A DNA stretch of 64,000 nt from Macrothele yani (GCA_039090855.1 CM077013.1:134313240-134377239), one strand, 5' to 3'; shown: positions 22,358-34,858, counted from the first letter of the stretch. Notes: generated from the sequence alone by a model not told the origin. Numbers and translations: made by a program.

Positions 22358-24712
22358 AACAAATTTTCTGTTGTATCCTCGTCAAAGAAAAACGATGTGC
22401 GCAATTTTTGTAAATCCAGTGAAATCTACCAATAGATGGCAAGTGCATATGAACGAAGAAGAAATGTATCTGTTATACCAGGTGACATCACTGGCAGTGA
22501 AACAAATGAAGGTACGAAAGATGTTGCAGGAAAATCGCCGGAAGAAATGGCGTGAACCGTTTCGTTGACAAACGCAGATTTGTATGAGATTCGGGGACTA
22601 CATAGATGGCACGATGCTTTGTTCCTCAACCGTGGACACGGCAATAGATCAGTTGTTTTGAATTGCAAAGGAGTGTTTTAACCTGCCCAGCGGCGTCGGA
22701 ACCGCGGGGGCAGAGGGGGCAACTGCCCCAACACTCATTTGCGTGCAGGGGCGAAAAATCACATTTGCCCCCTCACTTTTTTTCTTTTTCAATTATGTCC
22801 GTAATCAGAAATAGGATTAATACTTGACATTTTTTTTTTCATGACACTTCATCCTGATAAAACGAAAGATCGTTTTCTTCATTAATTATTGAATTCCTGA
22901 GACGCAGGTTAAATCAAGACCGTCTAGAACACAAGGCCATGACATTAAAGAGCTGAGTTCCCTTCATTCGTGACGTCACTCACGTTACAGGGCCTCATAC
23001 GTCAGTGTCGTCTTTGATGTCATACACAACAGCGTTGGAAACCAATCGGGAGCCTTGGTTTCCGCGTGACGTCACTAAAAGAGGGAACTTATCTTTCTAA
23101 TGGCCTTGGTTAAACTCACCTCGCTTGTCACGAGAACAAAGAAATCACGAAATACCAGCCTTATTAAAAAACAGTTTTCCTGAAATACCTGAAAATTATT
23201 GTTTTTATTAAAAGAGCAGATGAATTTCTATTTCATTTAATTATAATAAAATCAAATCTTTTTTTTTTTTTTTTTTAAGAAAGGAAATGGAAGAGGGAGA
23301 AAGAAATGAGATATATTTTTATTCTTATGTTTGAATGTAAGGCCTAAGATTCTTGTGGAATTCATAACAATGTGGATGAGTTGAAATCAGTACAGTTTAT
23401 AATATCGTAAAACGCTTTATACCGAAACCCCATGGAACAGAGATATAAAAAATGCAAGGCTTATATTAATTTAGATTTATTGACATAATTGTTTTACCTG
23501 TAGCACGTTCAAATGACATCCTGTTTTACAAAACGTTTTATGTTCTAACCAAAAAATTCACATCCTGAAATCTAGCCCCCGTTATGAAAAAATAGTTCTG
23601 ACGCCCCTGAACCTGCCAAAGGGTGGGATGGGGTTTATGATCTAACCAAAAAACAGATCATAAAACTAATGGTTAGATCATAAAACTTATTGTATATATA
23701 AATTTTATAATCTAACGAAAAAATTCGCGTCTTGAAATCTTGACCCCATTGTGAAAAAATAGTTCTGATGCCCCTGAACCTCCCAAAGGGTGGGGTGGTG
23801 GGAGTAAGGAGGTTACTAAACACGCACAGAACGACTGGCACAAAACAATAAATCAGCAGATTATTTTTTCTTGGCAGGCTTGAATTTCTTTTTTCATGAA
23901 TTTCTTTCTCAATAAAAGACAAATGAGTTCAAACAGAGTATCAAAATTAGACGCCTTCACTTTGTTCCCCTAACGGTGTATATTCTTCAAAGCGTTCAAA
24001 AAACCCACAGACGCAAAAATATTCTTTCACGCACACCGTTAATATACAGCTAATCCAAAACTTTTTCCAGAACTACCGACGGCAGATCCATCAAATGTAG
24101 CGTCAGTTGGCGAGGGGATCCGGAGACTGCGGAGAAAGGTTTACTCCCAACTCTTACTTCATTGTTGACTTTAAGTCAGCTAACAAATTTCGAGCCAAAA
24201 GGGGATAGGGAGTGATTGAAAGAACGGAAATTACAGAAATTTCTCGAGGAAGCAAAGGGTAGGGGAAAGTTTAAAAAGGGGTAACCAGAACTCTGATGTG
24301 ACAGACGGCGGAAGAGCGGAGAGAGGAGTTGAATGAAAGAGAAAACTCTGATGCTTAGAGAAGCACAGATTAAAAAAAAATAATAATAAAGGGAGATGGT
24401 GGAGAGGGAATAATAATAAAAAAAAAGTCTCACAACCAAAATGTTTATCTAACTGCCGAATGCGTGAAATAAGATTAAATCACTTTACTTTGGATTTCAT
24501 GGGAAAATAAAGAGTAATTGGTTCTCCTATCGCTTTTAAAATAGCGCTGTATTCGACAAAAATGTGACTAAAGAATTCTATTCCCTATAAAATCGGGAAC
24601 TCTGCAAGAACTTATTCAGAACGTATCAAACGTCGTTTCCAGTGCCAAATGAAAACTCAAGTTACGGCGTTCAGTTTATATCTTCGGTAATTTTCTCAAA
24701 CACGCACCTATA
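22358..24712. other. Spacer with duplicated segment, no gene recognised
   Basis: At 23540-23625 and 23705-23800 the same block occurs twice (words AGTTCTGACGCCCCTGAACC/AGTTCTGATGCCCCTGAACC and AAAGGGTGGG), giving a local duplication of about 165-bp offset. The pieces GGGGGCAACTGCCCCAA near 22706 and CAGGGGCG near 22746 look like ends of unresolved DNA-transposon fragments. No coding family was recognised. Confidence 0.4.
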
Positions 24713-25844
24713 CGAGGGTCGTTCGAAAAGTAACGAAACTGATTTTACATGGAAAAGAAATGTAATGTAGTAAACATACTTACACTCTTACATACTTTCG
24801 AAGTATTCTCCCTCTACCTGAGTGCACCTTGAACACACCAGAAGTGGCTGGTGTGTTCAAGGTGACACGTGGTTCAGGATACCCAACCCATTACAGCATT
24901 GTTCAGTTCAATATTTGATACAAACCGAAGCCCACGAAATTGCCTTTTTTTTTTTTTTTTTTTTTGTTCACTTCAGGAAATAGGAAGTCGCACGGCGCTA
25001 GGTCCGGTAAATACGGAGGGTGCTCAATTACATCGTAGCCCGGCACTTCCATTGGCGATAAGTGATAACGCGATTTGCCTTGTGTTCATCCGTGAGCAAG
25101 TGGGGGAATCCACTTTGCAGCGACTTTTCGGTACCCGAATCGGTTTCTCACAGTGTCATCGACGGGACCAACGGACATGTGAATCACATTAGCATCCACC
25201 TCAATGGTCTTTTGGCGGTCTTCGCGCTGGAGTGCCCCGATGGTATTGACATTGACCTCAGTAGTCGATGTCGAAATTGACCCCAGTAGTCGATGTCGAA
25301 ATTGACCCCAGTAGTCGATGTCGAAATTGACCCCAGTAGTCGATGTCGAAATTGACCTTAGTAGTCGATGTCGAAATTGACCTTAGTAGTCGATGTCGAA
25401 ATTGACCTCAGTAGTCGATGTCGGAATTGACCCCAGTAGTCGATGTCGGAAATTGACCCCAGTAGTCGATGTCGAAGGCCTACCAGAGCGTGGCGCATCT
25501 TCACCATTCACAAATTTCCTGTGGCACTCAAAAACTCCTGCATGAGACAAAATGTCTTCCTTATAGGCTGTTTTAATAATTTCGTGCGTTTCTGTTGCGG
25601 TTTTATTCGAACGCACGCAAAATTTTACAGCCACCCTTTGCTCCTGCTTTAAATCCATATTGGGTTACAGAAACACGCCTGAACTCTACGCCGTCTACTA
25701 CAAGTATGAACTAGCGAAGCGCTGTAGCGACGCGTCGTCACGTGACTGACCTTGTAGGTGTTCCGACACAGGCAGCTGCATATTTCTACGTGAGTTTGTT
25801 TTGGCGCTATGATGTCAGTCTCGTTACTTTTTGAATAAACTACG
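24713..25844 (-). mobile_element. Mariner element, internally rearranged, dead
   Basis: Terminal repeats face each other: CGAGGGTCGTTCGAAAAGTA at 24713 and the complement of CGTAGTTTATTCAAAAAGTA ending at 25844, each next to a TA. The minus-strand frame starts with MDLKQEQRVAVKFCVRSNK (25658 downward), a normal mariner HTH N-terminus, through CHRKFVNGEDAPRSGRPST. There the frame enters a 25-bp tandem array. The C-terminal catalytic remnant EHPPYLPDLAPCDF is found at about 24990-25040, with other parts lost or stop-filled. The first two catalytic aspartates were not found. Confidence 0.85.
25258..25478. repeat. 25-bp minisatellite inside a mariner transposase
   Basis: About nine units of AGTAGTCGATGTCGAAATTG plus ACCCC or variants (ACCTT, ACCTC). 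On the minus strand the array extends the transposase codons for STSTT just after the N-terminal HTH, so it appears to have grown from mariner sequence. Confidence 0.9.
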
Positions 25845-25885
25845 TAAAAACAGTCTCAGCACCCCTCCACCTGGAGGTGTGTAAT

Positions 25886-25892
<7 letters not shown>

Positions 25893-25928
<36 letters not shown>

Positions 25929-25935
25929 AAGAATA
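25893..25935. repeat. (GA)n microsatellite
   Basis: A GA run from about 25891 to 25924, then GAAAGAAAGAA, ending at the pogo-like terminus. Confidence 0.9.
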
Positions 25936-25937
25936 TA

Positions 25938-27030
25938 CAGTAGAACCTCTGTTATACGTTTCCCAATTATACATTTTTCACATTTACACATGTTTCTGCG
26001 TTAGTTCCGATATCTTACTGTAGTTTCTATCACTCTTTCAATTCGGTTATACGCAGTTTATTTATACGCCTTTTTACGTAATTTGCTGAAGAAGGAACTT
26101 ACCTACTGGGTTTCCTATAAAAGAGTCAAAGAACTGTGCATACGTTTTTTGGCAATTATCAGTTAAATTTTGAATTTCAGAGTATCAAAAATACACAGTT
26201 CTTTGACTCTTTTATGGGTAACCCCGTAGGTTACAATACTGAGGAAATCGAGAACGTGTTACTGAATTAGTTTTTGGGGCTCCCATACTTGAACCTCAAT
26301 GTCATCAGAGAAGTGTATGTTGTTCACATTCGGTTTGGATGAAAAATTGGTTTCGCATTCCACGCTCTGGGTAAAACGAGCCACCAGCTGCTACGTTGAA
26401 GGAAGCTACAGCTTGTTTTGATGTGATGCGGCCGTTCTTTTTTTGTTTTTTTGTTTTTTTGCAGCTGTGAACTAGGTGATGCAACTATATATTTACTAAA
26501 TAACGTTCACAGTCACCTTTTGTTTTTTTTTCAGAACTCAAGAAATTTTAAACAAGCGAAGCTTAGTGATATTTTACTCAACACTACTTGTATAATCAGC
26601 TAATGAAAAAACTGCTTTCAAAACAGCGATGCTTATATTAAAAATAGTTTGTAATAGCAATAGCGAATATAAAATTAATCCATTCAGATTTACTATACCA
26701 AGTTTTTCGAAGTTTTATTTTATATATTAAAACTATGAAAGCGAACAGAATTTCTTAACCTCGTTTTTTTTAATGAAATTAGAATAAAAAACTTGATACG
26801 AAATTCAAATTACACATGGGCTTAAGGTAGCAAACATTTTTTTCATGTATGCATTATGTACATCTAACTTTATAAACTGGCGTAATCTAAAAGTGCGATT
26901 TTTTTTTATTTTGAGGCACTCACAGTTTTACAATAATATTTAACATTTTGAAATTTATTTTAAACGATTTTACATTTATACGTTTTTCTAAAACGATCTC
27001 CTTGAAAAACGTATACCCGAAGTTCCGCTA
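25938..27030. mobile_element. Pogo/Tigger-like non-autonomous DNA transposon
   Basis: The left end CAGTAGAACCTCTGTTATAC follows a TA. The right end is the reverse complement of TAGCGGAACTTCGGGTATAC, also next to TA. The ends match at most positions, and the CAGTxGAACC start is typical of pogo-type elements. Inside, an inverted repeat at 26098-26235 shares AAAAGAGTCAAAGAACTGTG with its reverse complement. No intact DDE domain or CENP-B-type HTH was recognised. The assignment rests on the ends. Confidence 0.6.
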
Positions 27031-27197
27031 TATACGTATACAGTATACACTTTTTAAGTATTAGTCCATTTTATTATCATATAACAACATTGTTGTCAGT
27101 ATCGATTAGTATTTATGCGCTTCTCAGCTTTTTCTTGAAATATACTCTACCAAAATGCAATGACAACTCCTCCTCTTTATTTGCTTGAAGTATTATA

Positions 27198-28684
27198 TAC
27201 ACTGCTGGACAATTGCTAAGGACGGATCATAAACGGCTATATAGCGCATAAAAAGGTAAGTGTGGTTGGATGCCAAGTGAAATAAAATAATGTCAGAATG
27301 CCAGGACATTACAAGAAAGACAGTTTATTGTGCTCTGAAATCCAGAAGGCTTGGGAACGTGTTCAAGGGACAAACAGGCCATTTTGTGCAGAATACGTAT
27401 ATAAACGTGAAAAAAAAAATGCAATTACCGTCTGCAGGCGTTCCGGCGTAAGATGTCAATACGGGATATGGCCACCATGGAGGGCGATGCAAGATTCCAC
27501 ACGTCGTGTCATGCTTTGCACATTATCAAGCAGCTGTTGGGGTAATTTATCCCATTCCTCTGTCAGTGCACGGATGAGGGTGTCCTTGTTTATTGGAGGG
27601 CATTGGCGACCAGCAAGACTCCTCTCCAAAGCATCCCACACATTTTCAATGGGACTCAGATCTGGAGAACGTGCTGGTCATACGAGGCGTTGAATATCCT
27701 CGCTCTCAAGACACTCCTGGACAGCCACTGTTCGATGACATGTTGCGTTGTCGTCCATGAAAATGAATCTATCACCGACAGCACCACAGAACATGCGAAC
27801 ATGAGGTAGCAGAACATCATTAATGTATCGTTGGCCAGTCCATGACACTACATGTCGAATATCGGTCCCTTTCCTGTATGTTTGCTGGACAATATGCCGT
27901 ACCACTATCACGCCAGATCAGTTGTCGTCGACAATCAGACGATAGACTGTATCTACTCTCATCTGAAAAGAGGACAACAGACCAGTCGTTATCAGTTCAA
28001 TTGCGATGTTGATGGCACCATTGCAAACGAGCGGTACGGTGCAATCTGGACAATGGGATGCACACAACAGGACGGCGGGCGTATAGTCCTCCTTCATGCA
28101 AACGTCTGGCGATAGTTTTTCGGGAGATCCGCTTGCCAGTAGCAGCCATAAACTGATTTGCTACCTCACTAGCTGTGCTGCGCCGGTGTCTTTTTGTTGA
28201 TAGCACTATGTACCGATCTTCTGCAGGTGTCGTACTGCGAACACGACCTCCCCCGTGACGTTTGCTACACTCTCTATTTGTTTGAAATGATTTCCAAAGC
28301 CTTGAAACAACACTGTGGCTGACGTCGAACTCCCTGGCAACATCTGTTATTTTTCGCCCTTCTTCAATCTTGCCAATAATACGGCCACGCGTAAAATCAT
28401 CTAGGTGATGTCGGGAAGACATACTGAAAATTGCAAGTTCGTCAATTGATTCTTTCCCTTTCAACTTTGCGTTTGAACAACAACGGTCAATACGCGTCAA
28501 ATCCTTTATATCTCTTATCAGCGCTATGACGTCACGAACAAGTTCGGCAATCCAAAATTTGCATACGAACAACACGTCTTACTGTATCCCGCACTTATGC
28601 TAATTTCCACATTTTCCTGCCTTCCATTTTATGGTTGCTATCGTTGCTATTGTCATCCGTCCTTAGCAATTGTCCGGCAGTGTA
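27198..28684 (-). mobile_element. Tc1-like transposon with both ends, transposase broken
   Basis: Terminal repeats of at least 28 bp (TACACTGCTGGACAATTGCT at the left, matching inverted TACACTGCCGGACAATTGCT at the right) each adjoin TA. The minus-strand frames give the full Tc1 order: HTH SSRHHLDDFTRGRIIGK (from about 28420), SRKTIARRLHEGG, first aspartate in LFSDESRYS (about 27970), second in FMDDNATCH (about 27740), and glutamate in SPDLSPIENVWD (about 27640), ending GGHIPY at 27456. The 34-residue spacing of the last two is consistent with DD34E. A stop after CHQHRN and frameshifts near 27890 and 27680 inactivate it. Confidence 0.9.
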
Positions 28685-28688
28685 TATA

Positions 28689-30015
28689 CACACAGTACGT
28701 CAAAGAATTTTTAAGACTGGCGCTAGATTTCAGCCTACGGTGGCACCACCAGTGTAATCGCGAATGCGTTATAAACCGTAACCATCTGCTTGCTTTCTGC
28801 CAAAAGTACTGCGCAGTTGTTAAAGTAACTCAAACGAAACGGCCCTTCATTTGAGAAGTAAAATTTTTTTCATGTCGAATTATTAAGATGGAACAAAGGG
28901 CTGTTATTAAATTTAACGCAAAACTTGGTAAAAGTGCCTCGGAAACGTACCAAATGATGAAACAAGTTTACGGTGAGTTTTGTTTAAGTAGATCAAATGT
29001 TTTCCTGTAGCACAAACGTTTTTTGGACGGAAGAGATGCGCTAGAAGATGATAAGCATACCGGAAGACCAAGTTCATCTAGGACACCTGAGATTGTTGAA
29101 AAAGGGCGTGATTTCGTGGCAAACAATCGACGTGCGTCACTAAGAATGATGGAAGAGTCTTTAAACATCAACAAAAAAAACGATTCGAACCATCCTGCAT
29201 GAAGATTTGGTCAAAACAAAAGTATGTGCTAAATTTGTTCCACACACGTTAACCAATGAACAAAAATCAAGGAGAAGTGCACATTGCAGAGACATCATTT
29301 CAGCCGCTGAAAATGATCCAAACTTCTTAAAATCGATTGTTACAGCTGATGAAACATGGTGTTTTCAATATGATCCTAAAACAAGGCGACAGAGTGCGGA
29401 ATGGAAGTCAAAAATCTCACCACAAGCCAAAAAAAAAAAAAAAAAAACAAGAAAAGTTCCATCGAAAATCAAAACAATGCTCATTACATTCTTCGATAGT
29501 AAGGGTATTTATCCACAAAGAATTTGTTCCAAGTGGACAAACATTTACTGATGTGTTTTATTTAAATGTTTTAAGGCGTTTGATGGGCAGAATTCGTCGC
29601 ATTCGTCCAGAATATCGGGATGAAAACAGTTGGTGTTTGTTGCACGATAATGCACCCAGTCACACCTCACTTCTTGTTCGTAGATTTTTGGCAAAAAATA
29701 ACGTCTGTGTGTTGATTCATCCACCGTATTCGCCTGATTTAGCACCCTGCGACTTTTCTTTATTCCCAAAACTTAAAATGACGTTAAAAGGGTGTTATTT
29801 TGATGATATTTCGATCGTACAAACACCTACGACGCGTGCTTTGGAGGCAATTCCGCAAAGTGAACTGGAACAGGCATTCGAATCATTATTAAATCGCTGT
29901 AACAAGTGTATTGAAGCCAGAGGGACTTACTTTGAATAACAAACCAAAATAAATTATAATTTCTTGTTTCTATTTCATTTTACAGACCCAGTCTTAAAAA
30001 TTCTTTGCCACACTG
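28689..30015 (+). mobile_element. Mariner element, frameshifted transposase
   Basis: The ends share CAAAGAATTTTTAAGACTGG (left at about 28701; right as its complement near 29990-30009) and adjoin TA. The plus-strand frames run from MEQRAVIKFNAKLGKSASET (28889) through GRPSSSRTPEIVEKG, the first catalytic block TADETWCFQYDPK (29345), the second LHDNAPSHTS (29640) and the third YSPDLAPCDFSLFP (29728), ending GTYFE at 29936. All three aspartates of a DD34D site are present. An internal stop in the HTH (29008), a frameshift near 29180, and one in the A-run at 29430-29447 prevent a full product. Confidence 0.9.
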
Positions 30016-30272
30016 TATATATATATGTCTCAATTGGAGCACATAATCAGGTCAGGTGTTTCTTGCGATTGCAGAGATTTTACGAACACACGATTATCGA
30101 GAGGTCCTGGTTGAGTGGAAGTCAGATGCAACCGTAACCTTATCTCACAGGATTTGTTTACTTTTGCAACGTTGGATATGAACGAGAGAAGCAAGGGCTA
30201 CTTTTGTCTTAGAGTTGAATAAGTTTATGCCTTTTTCATTCTCTTCTTCAGTATGTCTAGTTTATAACAAAG

Positions 30273-31157
30273 CAGAGCCGTAATTAGGGTGTTGCCCCGG
30301 GCGCCGCTCAAGAGAGGGCGCAGAAATTATTGTTTGGGATGCGATTACAATTGGAACTGAAACTTTTACACAAGTTTTTTGGCACAATTAAAATTAGAAT
30401 TTCCTCCTCAAAATGTTCAGGAGTTGTTAGTTGCTCACATTCAGTAATGAAGGTGTGATTGTATAGTCTGTCCAACTGAAGAAGAACCATGGCACCCGTC
30501 TTCAACAATGGGGCTCTCATTATTTTTTTAGTTGGATGGACTACACGTGCGTTGCAAGATAAGGTTGTTTACATTTTTGAAGATTCTCTGGAGGCTATTC
30601 AGTCTTTATTGTGTCTGCATGCCACGACTGTAGCTACATTCGGTCTGCTTGATGTGGTGCCGAAGGTCCGAACTCCAAAGTAGTAGCGAAAAGCTGTAAA
30701 AACAGTCACACTTTGATTGTGCCTTTTTTACGTCTAGTTTCGTTAGAACTTAGAAATGCATTTTTACGCCTAGTTTCGTTGGAAAGTCTTTGTAGTTGTG
30801 TTATATTTCTGAAATTGTATCTGCTTTTTTGCTGTCTTTAATTTAAAGTTATTTTTCTTGAAAATTCTTCTCTGTAGCTTGTGCTGGCTTAGATTTTCAA
30901 TGCTGTTCTTTTGGTGTGCGTGCCTGCGTGCGCTCTCGTGTGTGTGTGTGTGTGTGTGCGTGTGTGTGTGTGTGCGTGTGTGTGTGCGCGCGCGTGTGTG
31001 TGTGTGTGTGCGTGTGTGCGAGAGAGAGAGACAGAAAAAGAGATAGAGAGAGAAAGAGAGAGAGCCACAGAGAGAGAGAGAGAGAGAGAGAGAGGCAGAT
31101 TGGGGCGCAATATTTTGCAGTTTGCCCCGGACGCAGAAATGCCTAGTTACGCCCCTA
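30273..31157. mobile_element. hAT-like non-autonomous element
   Basis: The left end CAGAGCCGTAATTAGG and the right end, reversed, TAGGGGCGTAACTAGG form imperfect terminal repeats of a type common for hAT elements. The flanks TAACAAAG (30265-30272) and AAACAAAG (after the right end) fit an 8-bp duplication with one mismatch. No transposase is recognised inside. A minus-strand frame at 30308-30520 has no known motif. The right quarter is filled by GT and GA microsatellites. Confidence 0.6.
30935..31096. repeat. (GT)n then (GA)n microsatellites
   Basis: GT/GC-alternating sequence at 30935-31020 passes straight into GAGA-type sequence at 31021-31096. Open frames through this region on both strands are low-complexity artefacts. 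Confidence 0.95.
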
Positions 31158-33593
31158 AACAAAGATAAAAAAAACAAAAAAACGTTTTTGGGTTACGCAA
31201 AACACGCAGTGAACAATAATTAAGTATTTTAGGCAAAGAGCAAAAGAGACTATAGGCTAAACATTGAGTTGTGCGTTTCCCATTGCGTTAGTTAATTCGG
31301 TTAGCAGTGTTAAATAAAACTAAAAATGAAAAGAAAAATTAACTTGAGCCCGGGCCCGTGTAACGAAGTTCGGTGTTACTCGTAACGAAGTTCGGTGATA
31401 TGTTTATTATCTTATACTATACTAAGGACAAGGCTAACTTGACTATGGAGTTTAAGTTACGGAGTGTGTACTTCCACTGCATAATATATTTCCAGTTAAA
31501 AAGCCGTTTATGAGCTTGAACTGAGACCTAAGAAAGCACATGGATATATAGATATTCTAAATGTCATACGTACGCACATTAAAAAAATGAAGATCCCGGT
31601 TTCAGTCGAGTTTCTAAAAAATACAAATATTCGCATTTTGGCCGCGTCATTGTCACTTCTGTTTTGCTTCACAGAGGCTATAATACAGTTGACACGAGGA
31701 TATTTACTGCGACTGGGAGGGACGAATTGTTAGCCGGAGGCGGGGTGATAATGGCTTGACGGTCATTGTAATGAGCTTACTCCTTTTTTCGTGGTTGCTG
31801 TTTTAAAATAATCATTCAGAAATCGTTTATCTGGTGGTCGGCAATGTTGTAAGGTGTGAGAGTGGACAGGGACATCATGATGGAACGCGGGAAGTTTCCT
31901 TTTGCCTCACCTTCAGTCACCCTTATGGGGAAGGGTCCCCGACGCACAGCACCCCGTTAGTTTGCGGAGAAATACTGATAAACAAGAGATTTCATGTCGG
32001 TGAATCGGTTTCACAGCCTTAACGGTGTAATCAGATCAGCTTTGCCCCGAGTATAGAATATTATTCTACAACTTTCTAGTATAACTTCTAGTATCACTTA
32101 TTATTCTAGTATAACTTCTTGAGTGGTAAACTCGAAAAAAAAACAACAACAGAATATTCAATAGAGGACATAAAATATTTCTAATAACATTTATTTTCTC
32201 TAATATACTAAGTGAGGCTATTCTATGGTTTTGCTCCGTTGACTCAAAATCCTCCTTACGCGATATTAAACCTTATTTCTTCCTAAATCTCTTACGCGTG
32301 CTTACTTAGAATCTCTAGCTCCCCGGTGATCAAACTAAACAGTCTTCGGCTAGCTCGAATGCATATTACTCGACACACGCTGAACTGCTGCTTAGTCTTA
32401 TCACGACCTATGCGTAGAAAGCAAGAATGGTATCAATCCGCGTTACGCTGAACTCCTGCGTTTTCCTTTCTGTCAAACAATTACTCTCGCCCTTTCTTCC
32501 CACCCGCCCCACTGACGGATTTATGACACAACCTAAACTAACTGCACAGCCTTTTTTCTTTTCTTTCTTCGACTTCTGATGCTATTCTTTGATTTCTTTA
32601 AATCCAGCAAATAATAAATTTAAGCTGAATTACGAAGTTAATCTTAACACCGCAAGACCTAAAAAGACAGTAATCCGTTTCAAGAGAAGCAGAGGGGATT
32701 GTGAATGGGGGTGCGGATGAGTCCAAACTTATCCCCTAGTGCCTGCTTAAGTAACAAATCCCCTCGAGTTCCCCCAATTGCAAATTTATCGTCCCTGTGT
32801 TGAGAGAAGTTTCCACCCCTTCCCCATTCTTCAAATCTGGACAGCGTCAGCCGAAACTGCGAGGCTCTTGATTGAGTAACTTATATCAAATTAATATCTG
32901 AAAACTCTGACTTTTTGGAATATTGTTTTAGATAGCTATTTTGTCCATTAAACTGATAAGCAAACAAAAATCGATTCTGAGCAATAGTTCTGCGGCTTTT
33001 GGCTCTTAACACTAGGGACTAATTTCCGTAGCGGATGTAGCTGTTTCGTACCTTCAGTAGTGGTACACTTTTAGGTTGACTCGGAGTATAGCTTTGCGCT
33101 CTTCGCAAAGTTCTCTACTTCCCTCTCCCTTCTCTCCGATGACTCCGTCAAAACCCTCGCCTCCTCTCTAAACCCGCTCTGCCCCCGGGCGAAAGTAAAA
33201 GCAGTCCCACGCACTACAAGCAATCCTTCTGTCACAACCTGATTCCTGGGCCTGGGGAAAGTGGTGTCCGCTAAATCAAAGCTAATGATCTGAAGTGTTA
33301 CAAGAAAATGCGAACACCTTTTCGGAATTGCGTTCAAAGGATCCGAAAATGTGCAAATTGTTTCCTATCACCAAAGGTGTCTATCGGAAACAAAGGGTCA
33401 GTTCTGCTGAATGCTCGACTCATTGTTAACTCCCTGAGAAAGGTATCTGCAAATGGGAAAACGAGGCGTCTACCCAAAGATAACTTATCCTGATAAGGGA
33501 AATAAAAATGTTGCTCCCAAGCACGATGAAACAAAGAAAAATATTTAGAAAAATAAATGGCGAAATGGAAAATATGTTACAAAGATGGATTTA
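31158..33593. other. Spacer, no gene recognised
   Basis: Contains a short duplication GTAACGAAGTTCGGTG at about 31360-31395 next to GAGCCCGGGCCCGTG. A related GCCCGGGCCCGTGCTCATCC lies at about 34941, beyond the mariner at 33594-34858. These may be two ends of one element split by that mariner insertion, but I could not confirm the ends. Confidence 0.35.
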
Positions 33594-34858
33594 TTAGGTG
33601 CACAAATAAATTTTAAGGTGTTTTTTGTGTGACGTTTACCGCTATTGTACATATCCGACCCCCCCCCCCCCCCCCCGCGTTGTTGTCATGCGACCGTAAC
33701 TGGTCCAGAGTATAAAATGTGACACGGAAGTTTGCCCAACAGTCAAACGCACTTGCACATCGGTTGCTGAAAGATGGCAAGTGATACTGTATTCGTTACG
33801 AATTTCATCGATGAAAAAGTGCTGCAAAAGCATGTGCATCGATCTGTTCTGTTCTGGGGGAAAATATTGTATCGAAAAGCACGTGTGAGTTTCGGTTTAG
33901 ACGATTTAAAACACGTGATTTTGATGTTAGCGATCGAGAACGCAGCGGCGCCCCGCAGAAGGTTGCGCATGAGGAACTGCAAACATTTCTGGATGAAGAT
34001 TCGTCTCAAACGCAAAAGAACTAGTTGAATAACTGGGAATTATTCAACAAACCATTTCTAATCGTTTACTTGCAATGGAAAAGTTTCATGAGGAAGGAAA
34101 ATGGGTGCCACATGACCTAAGACAGAGGAACAAGGATGAGCGTGCCATGAAGTGTTTGAATCTGTTGAATAAACAACACAAAGTTCTTCCTGTGGAAAAT
34201 CGTTACGGGTGATGAAAAGTGGATATGGTACGACAATCCCAAACGCAAAAAGCACTGGGTAGACCCCGCAGAAGCAACGACTTCGACGCCAAAACGCAAT
34301 ATTCACTCCAAGAAAGTTCTGCTGTGCATCTGGTGGGATATGAAGGGTGTGCTGTATTATTAACTATTAGAACAGGGTCAAAATTTACTGCTGATCGCTA
34401 AAAGCAACATTTGCTGCGATTGAATCAGAAAATCTGTCGGAAACGTCAATTCACAGGCAAAGGATTGCGTCCCGTGAAATTACTGCCTGGCAACGCTAGG
34501 CTGCATGTCGCGAAATCGGTCAAGAAAACGTTATTGACGTTTGGCTGGGAAGTTTTGGAGCACCCGACGTACAGTCCCGACATTGCCCCTTCAAACTGCA
34601 ATTTGTTCCGATCGATGCAACACGGTTTGTCTGCCGTACGGTTCCGGACAGGTGACGAAGTGCAAAAATGGGTTGACGACTTCATCGCGTCACACGACGA
34701 AGTATTCTTCATGGCAGGAATCCGTCAGCTTCCCGACCGATGGCGGAAGGTGATAGATAATGACGGTGCATATTTTAATTCGTCAAGGTATTGTTGTTTT
34801 CTCTCCAATTACATGTTGTGTTGTCTTAAAACGCTTTAAAACATATTTGTACACCTAA
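33594..34858 (+). mobile_element. Mariner element with two catalytic Asp replaced by Asn
   Basis: Termini TTAGGTGCACAAATA and, reversed, TTAGGTGTACAAATA adjoin TA; the length of 1,265 bp is normal for mariner. The plus-strand frames show the N-terminus (DEKVLQKH-, 33806), HTH text TISNRLLAMEKFHEEGKW (about 34060), the first catalytic block [18 protein letters not shown] (about 34200-34255), then LPGNARLHVAKS at 34486, where the usual second aspartate is N, and YSPDIAPSNCNLF at 34573, where the third is also N. Frameshifts and stops occur as well. A 17-base C run at 33659-33676 lies in the 5' leader. Confidence 0.9.

Noticed and set aside
25258..25478. Regular short repeats as a CRISPR array
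   Set aside because: Units are contiguous with no unique spacers, and the setting is eukaryotic.
30770..31177. Open frames rich in His/Thr, Cys/Val or Ser/Leu
   Set aside because: Translations of GT and GA microsatellites.
33659..33676. Run of 17 C bases as a functional element
   Set aside because: A homopolymer inside a dead mariner leader. It may be slippage or an assembly effect; no supporting context.
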